A DNA stretch of 64,000 bases from Aquabacterium parvum (GTDB lineage: Bacteria; Pseudomonadota; Gammaproteobacteria; Burkholderiales; Burkholderiaceae_C): contig NZ_LFRI01000245.1 of assembly GCF_001447195.1 (NCBI RefSeq), positions 35,344 through 99,343 of the forward strand, read 5' to 3'. The notes beneath the pieces were generated by a model, which saw nothing but the letters and a program-made list of their open reading frames with translations, was not told the origin of the DNA and searched no databases. Both the position numbers and the translations under genes were made by a program. Below, in pieces: positions 1 through 9,805 of this stretch. Within the stretch, counting starts at the first letter, position 1; each line of letters starts with the position of its first letter.

Positions 1-739
1 GGCAGTCGGGGTTGCCAGCCGTGCCGACGATGGCGACCTGGCCGTTCTTGTGCACCGACAGGAAGTGGTGGGCACCGGCGGCAGCCTGGATGGCGTCGGT
101 GGCGATCTTGATGTTGCCGTCGGTGCCGTTCTTGAAGCCGATGGGTGCGCTCAGGCCCGAGGCCAGCTCGCGGTGGACCTGGCTTTCGGTGGTGCGTGCA
201 CCGATGGCGCCCCAGCTGATGAGGTCACCGATGTACTGCGGCGAGATCGCGTCGAGGAACTCGCTGGCCGCGGGCACGCCCAGGCGGTTGATCTCCAGCA
301 GCAGCTGGCGGGCCATGCGCAGGCCCTCGTCGATCTTGAAGGACTCGTCGAGGTAGGGGTCGTTGATCAGCCCCTTCCAGCCCACGGTGGTGCGGGGCTT
401 TTCGAAGTACACGCGCATGACCACTTCCAGCGTGCCTTCGTACTGCTCGCGCAAATCGCGCAGCTTGCGGGCGTACTCGATGGCGGCGGCCGGGTCGTGG
501 ATGGAGCAGGGGCCGATGATCACCAGCAGGCGGTCGTCCTTGCCGTGCACGATCTTGCGGATGGCCTTGCGCGTGCGCGAAACCAGCGTCTCGATGGCCG
601 TGCCGCGGATCGGGAAGAAGCGGATCAGGTGCTCGGGCGGCGGCAGCGGCGTGACGTTCTTGATGCGTTCGTCATCGGTCTGCGAGGTCTTGTCGGCGGG
701 CGGAACCCAGCCTTCGGCGGCGCTGGAGTGGGTGCTCAT
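1..739 (-). CDS. aroG: 3-deoxy-7-phosphoheptulonate (DAHP) synthase, class I, C-terminus outside window
   Basis: DAHP synthase condenses phosphoenolpyruvate and erythrose 4-phosphate in the first step of the shikimate pathway. The 246 visible residues carry the class I signatures GPCSIHD and GARTTESQVHRELASGLSAP, and match the N-terminal two thirds of AroF/G/H-type enzymes (about 350 residues). The ATG at 737-739 opens the conserved N-terminal extension. The gene runs off the left edge, so this is a window truncation and not a broken gene. It follows an aromatic-rich leader peptide and an intrinsic terminator, which suggests control by aminoacyl-tRNA supply as well as enzyme feedback. Confidence 0.95.
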   Translation of the reverse strand, partial: MSTHSSAAEGWVPPADKTSQTDDERIKNVTPLPPPEHLIRFFPIRGTAIETLVSRTRKAIRKIVHGKDDRLLVIIGPCSIHDPAAAIEYARKLRDLREQYEGTLEVVMRVYFEKPRTTVGWKGLINDPYLDESFKIDEGLRMARQLLLEINRLGVPAASEFLDAISPQYIGDLISWGAIGARTTESQVHRELASGLSAPIGFKNGTDGNIKIATDAIQAAAGAHHFLSVHKNGQVAIVGTAGNPDC

Positions 740-778
740 GGGGCGATCCTGTTGGGGTGCTTCGATCAGAGGCGGAAT

Positions 779-808
779 AAAAAAAACCGCCGGTTGTGCC
801 GGCGGTTT
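779..808 (-). terminator. Attenuator (intrinsic terminator) before the DAHP synthase gene
   Basis: Read on the minus strand, a perfect 10-bp stem (AAACCGCCGG / CCGGCGGTTT) with a 5-base loop runs straight into eight T residues. It lies between the leader peptide stop and the DAHP synthase start, about 40 bases before the start codon, which is the position expected of a transcription attenuator. Confidence 0.88.
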
Positions 809-825
809 CAGTTGGGTGGGTCTGC

Positions 826-903
826 TTACGCGTTGGCCACTCCTGCGCCGGTGAGGTGCTGGATGTGAAAGTGCCAAAAGTAGTAACGGACCGTGGTACG
901 CAT
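826..903 (-). CDS. Aromatic-rich leader peptide (25 aa) of the DAHP synthase attenuator
   Basis: This 25-codon frame starts with ATG at 901-903 and ends with TAA at 826-828, too short for routine gene calling. Residues 7-13 read YYFWHFH, a run of two Tyr, two Phe, one Trp and two His. Such a cluster makes ribosome progress depend on charged aromatic tRNAs. The stop lies 17 bases before the terminator stem, so a stalled ribosome could favour an alternative RNA fold. Regulatory leader peptides of this type are known for aromatic amino acid genes in proteobacteria. The leader role here is inferred from position and composition. Confidence 0.82.
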   Translation of the reverse strand: MRTTVRYYFWHFHIQHLTGAGVANA

Positions 904-909
904 GGAAAC

Positions 910-939
910 ACTGTAGCACGCCCTGTTGACGGGCCACAA
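910..939 (-). promoter_or_regulatory. Probable sigma-70 promoter of the leader-aroG transcript
   Basis: On the minus strand TTGTGG (934-939) lies 18 bases before TACAGT (910-915), with TG one base before the -10 hexamer. Only six bases separate the -10 box from the leader ATG, so the transcript would start at or within a base or two of the start codon, making the leader peptide mRNA effectively leaderless. No Shine-Dalgarno sequence is visible, which agrees with this. Confidence 0.55.
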
Positions 940-1001
940 CCCGGGGTTGCCGGGGCAGCCTGGCAGGGCGTGCCAGATCTCACTGCATCGAGCTGGAGGC
1001 A

Positions 1002-2495
<1,494 letters not shown>

Positions 2496-2554
2496 GCGTG
2501 TCTCCGGGGAAGGTGCTGGGGTCGAATTCAAGGAGCGGTCTCGGGGCGACAGGC

Positions 2555-3919
2555 TCATTGCGGGTCGGCGTTCAGGCGGATGGCGGTGCGCAGCACGTCG
2601 ACCATCTTGTGCAGATCGTCATGGGTGGCGATGAAGGGCGGGCCCATGGCGATGGTGTCGCCGGTGAAGCGCAGCAGCACGCCCATCGTCATCGCGACCT
2701 CGAAAACGCGCAATGCACGCAGCCCCGGCTGGCCCGGCCAGGGTTGCAGGTCCACCGCACCGCAGAAACCGAAGTTGCGGATGTCGGTGACACCGGGCTC
2801 GCCTTTCAGGCTGTGCAGGCCTTCTTCGAGCACGGGCTCGAGGCTGCGGGCGCGCTCGATCAGGCCATCGCCCAACAGCACGTCGAGCACGGCGTGGCCC
2901 ACCGCCGAGGCCATGGGGTGACCCGAGTAGGTGTAGCCGTGCATGAACTCGACGGCGTACTCGGGCGCCTGCACGCCCATGAAGGTGTCATGGATGTCGT
3001 CTCGGGCGATCACGCCGCCCATCGGCACCGTGCCGTTGGTGATGCCCTTGGCGAAGGTGATGAGGTCGGGCGTGACGTCCAGGCGCTGGGCACCGAAAGG
3101 CGTGCCCAGGCGACCAAAGCCGGTGATGACCTCGTCGAAGATCAGCAAGATGCCGTGGCGCGTGCAGGTCTCGCGCAGCTTTTGCAGGTAACCCACGGGC
3201 GGCACGATGACGCCGGTCGAGCCTTGCACCGGCTCGACGATGACAGCAGCGATGGTGCTGGCGTCGTGCAGGCCGATGAGGCGCTCGAGCTCGTCGGCCA
3301 GGTGCGTGCCCCAGGTCGGCTGGCCCTTGGAGAAGGCCATGTGCTGGGGCGACCAGGTGTGCGGCAGGTGGTCCACGCCAGGCAGCATGACCGAGCCGAA
3401 CATCTTGCGGTTGGCCACCATGCCACCGGCCGAGATGCCGCCAAAACCCACGCCGTGGTAGCCGCGCTCGCGGCCGATGACGCGGTGGCGGCCGCCCTCG
3501 CCACGCAGGCGGTGGTAGCCAATCGCCATCTTGATGGCGGTGTCGACCGACTCGGATCCCGAGTTGGTGAAGAAGACTTTGCCCAGGCCGGCAGGGGCCA
3601 GCTCGGTGATGCGCCTGGCCAGCTTGAGCGCGCCAGGGTGGGCCACCTGAAAGGCCGGGGCGTAGTCGAGTTCAGCGGCCTGGCGACTCAGGGCCTCGAC
3701 CACGCGCGGGTGAGCGTGGCCGATGGGGCAGCACCACAGACCCGAAAGCGCGTCGAACAACTCGCGGCCATCGGACGTGCGGTAGTGCGCGCCGCTGGCG
3801 CCGACCACGACCTTGGGGTGCTGCTTGAAATAGCGGTTGGGCGTGAAGGGCAACCAGGTCTGGGCCAGGCCGTCGAGGGTGGCCGGGTCGGCGGTTTCGG
3901 TGGCGGGGTTGAAGGGCAT
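2555..3919 (-). CDS. Class III aminotransferase, beta-alanine/omega-amino acid:pyruvate type
   Basis: A 454-residue PLP enzyme of the omega-amino acid:pyruvate aminotransferase group. The start region ([17 protein letters not shown]), the [12 protein letters not shown] segment, [11 protein letters not shown] and [11 protein letters not shown], with the PLP-binding lysine, are all present. It would convert beta-alanine (from uracil) and beta-aminoisobutyrate (from thymine) to the semialdehydes used by the next gene. The ATG at 3919 is preceded by GAGG at a suitable distance; in-frame codons further upstream look non-homologous. The MocR regulator gene is divergent, and the pair fits the known MocR-aminotransferase arrangement. 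The exact amino donor is inferred from the neighbouring pyrimidine genes. Confidence 0.9.
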   Translation of the reverse strand: MPFNPATETADPATLDGLAQTWLPFTPNRYFKQHPKVVVGASGAHYRTSDGRELFDALSGLWCCPIGHAHPRVVEALSRQAAELDYAPAFQVAHPGALKLARRITELAPAGLGKVFFTNSGSESVDTAIKMAIGYHRLRGEGGRHRVIGRERGYHGVGFGGISAGGMVANRKMFGSVMLPGVDHLPHTWSPQHMAFSKGQPTWGTHLADELERLIGLHDASTIAAVIVEPVQGSTGVIVPPVGYLQKLRETCTRHGILLIFDEVITGFGRLGTPFGAQRLDVTPDLITFAKGITNGTVPMGGVIARDDIHDTFMGVQAPEYAVEFMHGYTYSGHPMASAVGHAVLDVLLGDGLIERARSLEPVLEEGLHSLKGEPGVTDIRNFGFCGAVDLQPWPGQPGLRALRVFEVAMTMGVLLRFTGDTIAMGPPFIATHDDLHKMVDVLRTAIRLNADPQ

Positions 3920-4056
3920 CGGGTGGACCTCGGTGAGGGCTTCGGGTGACAGCGGGACGCCGCCAAGCCATGGCCTGGCGTCCATCGTAGGCACGCCCAG
4001 CCCAGCGTCGGCATGACGCGAGCGCATGAAACTGGCAAACGGATTGCTTGAACACA

Positions 4057-4087
4057 CCTGCCGTGCAGGCATCTTGACCTGTACAGT
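4057..4087. promoter_or_regulatory. Divergent control region between mocR-type gene and aminotransferase
   Basis: Two dyads lie side by side: CCTGC-CGT-GCAGG (4057-4069) and the 8-bp palindrome CTGTACAG (4079-4086). The second overlaps a TACAGT -10 hexamer (4082-4087) six bases before the ATG of the regulator, so the regulator mRNA may be leaderless. The dyads are candidate MocR binding sites; the assignment is inferred from position. Confidence 0.5.
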
Positions 4088-4093
4088 CAGCCC

Positions 4094-5614
4094 ATGCCAT
4101 CGCCACGCCCAGACAGAACCCAACACCCCGCCGAAGCCGACTGGCTTGCATCGCTGCAGGCCGACCTGGGTGAGCGGGCCGAGCGCTCGGCGCACACCAG
4201 CGTGCGCAACGAACCGAGCCTGGTCACGCTGGTGTCTGGCGCGGTGGAACAGGCCGTGACCGAAGGCGCCTTGCGAGCCGGCACCCGCCTGCCCTCTGTG
4301 CGGCAGATGGCCACGCGGCTGGGCGTGAGCACCTTCACCGTGGCCGAGGCCTACTCGGGCCTGGTTGCGCGCCAGGTGCTGGCCTCGCGCCAGGGGGCAG
4401 GCTACTTCGTGCAGTCCAGTCGCTTGGCGGCTCGGCGCAGCTCGCGCGAGCTGGCGCTGTCCACCCAGGTCAGTGACGACTGGCTGAGCCTGAACATGTT
4501 CGCGCAAGGACGCGACCTGCTGGCCGCCGGCTGCGGCTGGCTGCCACTGAGCTGGTACGCCGAAAACGACTTCCACGCCGCGCTGCGCCAGGCCACGCGC
4601 ATCGCTGGCGAGCACCTGGCCAGCTACGGCCACCCGCTGGGCTATGCCGGCCTGCGCCAGCTGCTGGCCCGAGAGCTCGGCGAGCGGCTGGGGCCTGTGC
4701 ACGCCGACCAGCTCATCCTCACGCACGGCGTCACGCATGGCTTCGAGCTGGTGATGATGGGCCTGCTGCGTCCCGGCGACAGCGTGCTGGTGGAAGAGCC
4801 CGGCTACTGGAACCTGCACGCGCAGTTGCGCTGCCATGGCCTGAACCCCATCGGCGTGCCGCGCAACGAGCAGGGCCTGGACCTCGACGCCATGGAGCGA
4901 CTGGCCCTGGCGCACCGCCCGCGTGCCATGTTCATCACCACGGTGGGGCACAACCCGCTGTCAACCACGCTGCGGCTGCAGCAGCTGCACCGCATCCTGG
5001 CCCTGGCCGAGCGCCACGACCTGTGGGTGATCGAGGACGACATCTTCCGCGACCTCGACGGCCCGCACGCGCCTTCGCTGGCCGGGCTCGATGGCCTGCA
5101 ACGGGTGCTGACGCTGGGTGGCTTTTCCAAGACCATCGCGCCGGCCATCCGGGTGGGCTACGTGGCCTGCCCGCCCGCGCTGGTGCAGCCGCTGGCGCGC
5201 GTGAAGATGGCTTGCGGCCTGACCACCTCCGAGATCAACGAGCGGGCCGCCGCGCGCGTGCTGGCCGACCCGGGGCACCGGCGCTACCTCGAGCGCATCC
5301 GCCACCGCCTGGCCACCTCGCGAGAGCGCGTGGTCGAGGCGCTGCTCGACGTCGGCATGGCGCCGCTGGCCGTGCCGGACAGCGGGCTGTACGTGTGCGC
5401 AGGCTGGCCTGACGTGGACGAGCCCGATCGGGCCTCGCTGGCGCGCCAGGTGGCGCAAGAGGCGCTGGCCGAGGGCATCGCGCTGGCGCCGGGCGACTAC
5501 TTCATGCTCGACCAGCGCCCCACGGGCTGGTTCCGCTTCAACGTGGCGCACGCCAACGACCCACAGCTGATGCGCTTTCTGCAGCGTGTGGCCAAGCGCT
5601 TGCCCAGGCCCTGA
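4094..5614 (+). CDS. MocR/PdxR-type transcriptional regulator (GntR HTH plus aminotransferase-like domain)
   Basis: A 506-residue fusion of a winged-helix GntR domain (about residues 45-115, with AGTRLPSVRQMATRLGVST) and a fold-type I aminotransferase-like effector domain (about 130-500). The PLP lysine is in GGFSKTIAPAIRVGY. MocR proteins sense PLP or an amino acid and regulate adjacent metabolic genes. This one is divergent from the beta-alanine-type aminotransferase and probably controls that gene and mmsA. No Shine-Dalgarno sequence is seen, and a -10-like box lies six bases upstream of the ATG, so leaderless translation is plausible. Confidence 0.92.
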   Translation: MPSPRPDRTQHPAEADWLASLQADLGERAERSAHTSVRNEPSLVTLVSGAVEQAVTEGALRAGTRLPSVRQMATRLGVSTFTVAEAYSGLVARQVLASRQGAGYFVQSSRLAARRSSRELALSTQVSDDWLSLNMFAQGRDLLAAGCGWLPLSWYAENDFHAALRQATRIAGEHLASYGHPLGYAGLRQLLARELGERLGPVHADQLILTHGVTHGFELVMMGLLRPGDSVLVEEPGYWNLHAQLRCHGLNPIGVPRNEQGLDLDAMERLALAHRPRAMFITTVGHNPLSTTLRLQQLHRILALAERHDLWVIEDDIFRDLDGPHAPSLAGLDGLQRVLTLGGFSKTIAPAIRVGYVACPPALVQPLARVKMACGLTTSEINERAAARVLADPGHRRYLERIRHRLATSRERVVEALLDVGMAPLAVPDSGLYVCAGWPDVDEPDRASLARQVAQEALAEGIALAPGDYFMLDQRPTGWFRFNVAHANDPQLMRFLQRVAKRLPRP

Positions 5615-5686
5615 ACACCGCGCACCCACCAAAGCGGTGCAGGCCGTGCCCTGCGTGTTGGCACAGAACTCGCATGAAGTCCGCCA

Positions 5687-5709
5687 TGAAAACCTGACCA
5701 CCCGGTCAA
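5687..5709. promoter_or_regulatory. RutR-type operator upstream of the pyrimidine ABC transporter operon
   Basis: CTGACCACCCGGTCAA (5694-5709) matches the E. coli RutR consensus TTGACCA-NN-TGGTCAA at 14 of 16 positions by eye. The preceding bases TGAAAAC make a 14-base stretch identical to the one beside the second site upstream of preT. It sits 16 bases before the ATG of the transporter ATPase, where a repressor would block transcription of the transporter and its own gene. Confidence 0.8.
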
Positions 5710-5724
5710 CTTTCTGGCCCCGAC

Positions 5725-6552
5725 ATGAACGCGTCCCCGATGCCCGCCCGCCCCACCGCCTCGGTCAGCCGCCCGGGGTTCGGCCCCTCCGTCGTGCAGA
5801 TCAACGCCGCCAGCGTGACCTACCCGGCGCCCGACGCCCCGGTGCGGGCGCTGCACGAGGTCAGCCTCGACATCCGCCAGGGCGAGTTCGTGTCGCTGAT
5901 CGGGCCCTCGGGCTGCGGCAAGACCACGCTGCTGCGCGTGATCGCCGACCTCGAGCCCATCACCTCGGGCCAGGTGCTGGTCAACGGCCGCACGCCGCAC
6001 GAAGCCCGCTTGGCCCGCGCCTACGGCTACGTCTTCCAGGCTGCGGCCTTGCTGCCCTGGCGCACGGTGCTCTCCAACGTGATGCTGCCGCTGGAGCTGC
6101 AAGGCAGGCAACCCGACGAGGCGCGAGAGATCGCCCGCACCCAGCTCGCCCGCGTGGGCCTGGAGCAGTTCGAGCGCAAGCACCCGTGGCAGCTCTCGGG
6201 TGGCATGCAGCAACGCGTGTCCATCGCGCGGGCGCTGGGCTTCGAGCCCAAGCTGTTGATGATGGACGAGCCCTTCGGCGCGCTCGACGAGATCACCCGC
6301 GACGACCTCAACGCGCAGCTGCAGCAGCTGTGGCGGCGCGAGCAGCGCACCGTGGTCTTCGTGACGCACTCGATTTCGGAAGCCGTCTACCTGTCAACGC
6401 GCATCGTGGTGATGTCTCCCCGGCCCGGTCGCATCGTCAAGGTGATCGACTCGCCATTGCCCGCCGAGCGCACGCTGGCCATGCGCGACACGCCCGAGTT
6501 CATGGCACTGGCGCACGAGGTGCGCGACGCCCTGGCCGACGGCCACCACTGA
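5725..6552 (+). CDS. ABC transporter ATP-binding protein (NitT/TauT-like), pyrimidine uptake candidate
   Basis: A 275-residue ATPase with Walker A GPSGCGKTT, signature LSGGMQQRVSIARAL, Walker B LLMMDEPF and a switch histidine in FVTHSISEAVYL. The first about 30 residues are a poorly conserved Pro-rich lead-in. It is the first gene of an operon with two permeases, a THI5/NMT1-like binding protein and the RutR-like regulator. It energises import at the inner membrane. The substrate (uracil, thymine or a related hydantoin/pyrimidine) is inferred from the RutR-type operator and the surrounding catabolic genes. Confidence 0.9.
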   Translation: MNASPMPARPTASVSRPGFGPSVVQINAASVTYPAPDAPVRALHEVSLDIRQGEFVSLIGPSGCGKTTLLRVIADLEPITSGQVLVNGRTPHEARLARAYGYVFQAAALLPWRTVLSNVMLPLELQGRQPDEAREIARTQLARVGLEQFERKHPWQLSGGMQQRVSIARALGFEPKLLMMDEPFGALDEITRDDLNAQLQQLWRREQRTVVFVTHSISEAVYLSTRIVVMSPRPGRIVKVIDSPLPAERTLAMRDTPEFMALAHEVRDALADGHH

Positions 6553-6563
6553 AGGCGCGAGCG

Positions 6564-7499
6564 GTGTCCAGCGCATCCACCCCCTCCCCCGCCACCGGTC
6601 TGGGCGCACCAGGCGGCACGGGCTGGCTTCGCGCGCAAGGCTTGTTGCCGGTGGCGTGTGTGCTCGCCGTTTTGATGCTGCTCTGGTACGCGCTGGCCAT
6701 CGCGCTGAACGCACCTGGCGCCATCGAGCGCCACCTGGGCGGCCCCGATGCCCCGTGGACGGCCACCGAGCTCGTGCAGACCACCTGGTCCATGGCCCGC
6801 CCCATCCTGCCTGCCCCGCATCAAATCGCGCAAGACACCTGGCACAGCCTGCTGGACTGGCCCATCGACCACCCGCGCAGCCTGATCTTTCACGCCCGCG
6901 TCACCGCCGAAGCGACCTTGCTGGGCTTCGTGCTCGGGGCGCTGCTGGGTGCGCTGCTGGCCATCGGCATCGTGCATTCGGTGACGCTGGAGCGCGCCCT
7001 CATGCCCTGGATCGTCGCGTCGCAGACGGTGCCGGTGCTGGCAATCGCGCCCATCGTGCTGGTGGTGCTGGGCAGCCTGGGTTTCACCGGCGTCTTGCCC
7101 AAGGCCGTGATCGCGATGTACCTGTGCTTCTTCCCGGTGACGGTGGCGATGGTGCAGGGCCTGCGCGCGCCCCAGGCCATCGAGCGCGAGCTGCTGCACA
7201 CCTACGCCGCCACGCGCTGGCAGGGCCTGTGGCTGCTGCGCCTGCCGTCTGCCTTGCCTTACCTGTTCCCGGCCTTGCGCGTGGCCGTGGCCGCCGGGCT
7301 GGTGGGCGCCATCGTGGCCGAGCTGCCCACCGGCGCGCAGGCCGGGCTGGGCGCGCGCCTGCTGACGAGCTCCTACTACGGCAACACGGTGCAGATCTGG
7401 TCGGCCCTGCTGATGGCGACCGTGCTGGGCGTGCTGCTGACCACAGCGGTCAGCGGGCTCGAGCGCCTGGCGCTGCGCCACCGTGGCGCGGTGCGCTGA
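6564..7499 (+). CDS. ABC transporter permease, first of two
   Basis: A 311-residue inner-membrane protein of the BPD-type permease superfamily. It has an N-terminal membrane anchor (about residues 20-45), five to six further hydrophobic segments and an EAA-type cytoplasmic loop (ERELLHTYAATRWQGLWLLRLPSALPYLF). The GTG at 6564 is chosen because GAAGG lies just upstream and the frame further 5' overlaps the ATPase gene. Only 11 bases separate it from the ATPase stop. It likely pairs with the second permease to form the translocation pore. Confidence 0.85.
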   Translation: MSSASTPSPATGLGAPGGTGWLRAQGLLPVACVLAVLMLLWYALAIALNAPGAIERHLGGPDAPWTATELVQTTWSMARPILPAPHQIAQDTWHSLLDWPIDHPRSLIFHARVTAEATLLGFVLGALLGALLAIGIVHSVTLERALMPWIVASQTVPVLAIAPIVLVVLGSLGFTGVLPKAVIAMYLCFFPVTVAMVQGLRAPQAIERELLHTYAATRWQGLWLLRLPSALPYLFPALRVAVAAGLVGAIVAELPTGAQAGLGARLLTSSYYGNTVQIWSALLMATVLGVLLTTAVSGLERLALRHRGAVR

Positions 7500-7524
7500 C
7501 CCAAGGCACCGACGGGACACCGAC

Positions 7525-8742
7525 ATGCCAACCCGCACCACTTCAAGCGCCCCGAGCGCCCCAAGCATCGCCCGCCCCACGAACACGCCACGGCCCGCCG
7601 CCCCAGGCGCCGTGCTCGCGGTGCTGGCGCTGGCCCTCGTGCTGCTGGCGATCACCGCCCCGCTCATGCAGGTCGACCCGGGCGACTTCACCCTGCAGCC
7701 GCGCGCCTGGTGGCAGGCCGAGGGCCTTGCCGACACGCTGTGGCAGCTGCTCACGCCCGCCACCCTGGCGCTGGCCGCCTTGCGCGCCCTGTGGCCTTCG
7801 CCTGGGCTGCCCGCCACGGCCCTGTTGAGCGCCCTGGCCTTGCTGGGCGGCGCTGGCCTCGTTCACCTGGCCCCGAGCGACGACACCCGCGTGGTCGCTG
7901 GCGGCTACTGGCTCGCCACCTTGGCGCTGGCGCTGCTGAGCGGGGTCACGGTGCGGCGCTGGGCCCACCTGCCTGACTCACCGCGCGCACGCGCCATGAC
8001 CGCCGGCCTCTTCGGCCTGTGGCTGCTGTTGTTGTGGGAGCAGCTGGTGACGGCCTTTGCCGTGCCGCGTGTGCTGCTGCCACCGCCGTCGTCGGTCGCC
8101 GTGGCGCTGTGGACGCACGCCGGCACGCTGGGCGCCGACCTGGTGCAGACCGTGGGCAAGGCCGTGTTCATCGGCTACGCGCTCGGTTGCGGCCTGGGCG
8201 TGCTCACCGGCATCGCCATCGACCGCTTGCCCTTCCTGCAGCGCGGCCTGCTGCCCATTGCCTCGCTGAGCAGCACCGTGCCGCTGGTGGGCGTGGCGCC
8301 AATTGCGGTGATGTGGTTCGGCTTCGACTGGCCCTCCAAGGCTGCCGTGATCGTGCTGATGACCTTTTTCCCGGCGCTCATCAGCACGCTGGCCGGGCTG
8401 CAAGCAGCGGGCAAGCTCGAGCGCGAGCTGATGCACTCGTACGCCGCCAGCTACCGCCGCACGCTGCTGGATCTGCGCCTGCCCGTGGCCCTGCCCTTCA
8501 TCTTCAGTGCGCTCAAGGTCAACGCCTCGCTGGCGCTGATCGGCGCCATCGTGGCCGAGTTCTTCGGCTCGCCCACGGTGGGGCTGGGCTTTCGCATCTC
8601 GACCGAGGCCTCGCGCATGAACATGCCCCTGGTGTGGGCCACGATCGTCGTGGCCAGCGCCACGGGGATGCTGTTCTACGCGGGCCTGAGCCGCCTGGAG
8701 CGGCGCGTGAACTTCTGGCATCCCTCGGTGCGATCGGCCTGA
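7525..8742 (+). CDS. ABC transporter permease, second of two, with extra N-terminal membrane region
   Basis: A 405-residue permease. The C-terminal half (about 165-400) is a standard BPD permease with the EAA loop ERELMHSYAASYRRTLLDLRLPVALPFIF. The N-terminal about 150 residues add several hydrophobic segments not found in short NitT/TauT permeases, so the protein is longer than its partner. The ATG at 7525 follows the first permease by 25 bases. It is cotranscribed with the transporter genes under the RutR-type operator. Confidence 0.85.
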   Translation: MPTRTTSSAPSAPSIARPTNTPRPAAPGAVLAVLALALVLLAITAPLMQVDPGDFTLQPRAWWQAEGLADTLWQLLTPATLALAALRALWPSPGLPATALLSALALLGGAGLVHLAPSDDTRVVAGGYWLATLALALLSGVTVRRWAHLPDSPRARAMTAGLFGLWLLLLWEQLVTAFAVPRVLLPPPSSVAVALWTHAGTLGADLVQTVGKAVFIGYALGCGLGVLTGIAIDRLPFLQRGLLPIASLSSTVPLVGVAPIAVMWFGFDWPSKAAVIVLMTFFPALISTLAGLQAAGKLERELMHSYAASYRRTLLDLRLPVALPFIFSALKVNASLALIGAIVAEFFGSPTVGLGFRISTEASRMNMPLVWATIVVASATGMLFYAGLSRLERRVNFWHPSVRSA

Positions 8743-8796
8743 TCGCGCGCCCGGGTGCGCCTCTTTTTTCTCCACCCCTTGTCACAGGAGCTCTCG

Positions 8797-9801
8797 ATGA
8801 ACCGCATGTCTTCCCTGTTCCGGCTGGCCCTGCTGTCTGCCTGCGCGACCGTGGGCCTGTCCGCCCACGCCGCCGAAAAGGTCGTGCTGCAACTCAAGTG
8901 GGTGCCCCAGGCCCAGTTCGCTGGCTACTACGTCGCACAGGCCAAGGGCTACTACTCGGCAGCCGGACTGGACGTGACCATCAAGCCCGGCGGCACCGAC
9001 GTCTCGCCCGTGCAGGTGCTGGCCGGCAAGTCCGCCGACGTCATCGTCAACTGGATGCCCGATGCCCTGGCCGCGCGCGAGAACGGCGTGCCGCTGGTCA
9101 ACATCGCGCAGGTCTTCGACAAATCGGGGCTGATGCTGACGTGCAAGAAGTCCGCAGGGGTGAGCAACCCGAAGGACTTCAAGGGCAAGACGCTGGGCGT
9201 CTGGTACGGCGGCAACGAGTACCCCTTCCTGAGCTGGATGGGCAAACTCGGTCTGCAACCGGGCAAGGACATCACCGTGCTCAAGCAGGGCTTCAACGTC
9301 GACCCGCTGCTGCAGAACCAGGCCGCCTGCATCTCGACCATGGTCTACAACGAGTACTGGCAGGTGGTGGACGCCGGCGTCAAGGAAAGCGAGCTGACCA
9401 CCTTCTTCTACCAGGACCAGGGCGTGGCCACGCTGGAAGACGGCCTGTACGTGCTGGGCCCCAACCTGCGCGACAAGGCCTTCGTGGCCAAGATGGCCAA
9501 GTTCGTCAAGGCCAGCCTCAAGGGCTGGAGCGACGCCGTCAAGAACCCCGAGGAAGCCGCCAAGATCGTGGTCGCCAACGACACCTCGGGCAGCGCCAGC
9601 CTCGCCGTGCAAAAGCGCCAGATGGAGAACGTGGCCAAGCTGATCTCCAACGCCGGCACCGCCAAGATGGGCGTGCTCGACCCCGCCGCTTACGAGCGCA
9701 CGGTCAAGGTGCTGTTGGGTGGCGGCAGCGACCCGGTCATCAAGAAGGACCCGGGCAAGGCCGCCATGACGCACCTGGTCACCGACATGGCCGCAAAATG
9801 A
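8797..9801 (+). CDS. Periplasmic substrate-binding protein, NMT1/THI5-like (pyrimidine/ThiY-like)
   Basis: A 334-residue secreted protein with a clear signal peptide (residues 1 to about 23, ending AHA). The mature start VVLQLKWVPQAQFAGYYVAQAKGYY is typical of the ThiY/THI5-like family, which binds pyrimidines such as hydroxymethylpyrimidine-related compounds. The ATG at 8797 has a CAGGAG seven bases upstream, which decides it over an earlier in-frame codon. It closes the transporter set and is followed after four bases by the RutR-like regulator, so regulator and transporter share one transcript. Confidence 0.88.
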   Translation: MNRMSSLFRLALLSACATVGLSAHAAEKVVLQLKWVPQAQFAGYYVAQAKGYYSAAGLDVTIKPGGTDVSPVQVLAGKSADVIVNWMPDALAARENGVPLVNIAQVFDKSGLMLTCKKSAGVSNPKDFKGKTLGVWYGGNEYPFLSWMGKLGLQPGKDITVLKQGFNVDPLLQNQAACISTMVYNEYWQVVDAGVKESELTTFFYQDQGVATLEDGLYVLGPNLRDKAFVAKMAKFVKASLKGWSDAVKNPEEAAKIVVANDTSGSASLAVQKRQMENVAKLISNAGTAKMGVLDPAAYERTVKVLLGGGSDPVIKKDPGKAAMTHLVTDMAAK

Positions 9802-9805
9802 CAGC

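Noticed and set aside
2498..3949. 483-codon plus-strand frame opposite the aminotransferase gene
   Set aside because: Antisense shadow of a conserved enzyme; low-complexity His/Asp/Gly-rich text without a ribosome site.
4072..4090. TTGACCTGTACAGTCAG considered as a third RutR operator
   Set aside because: The half-sites have the wrong spacing and the TGGTCAA half is absent; the CTGTACAG core fits a different regulator.
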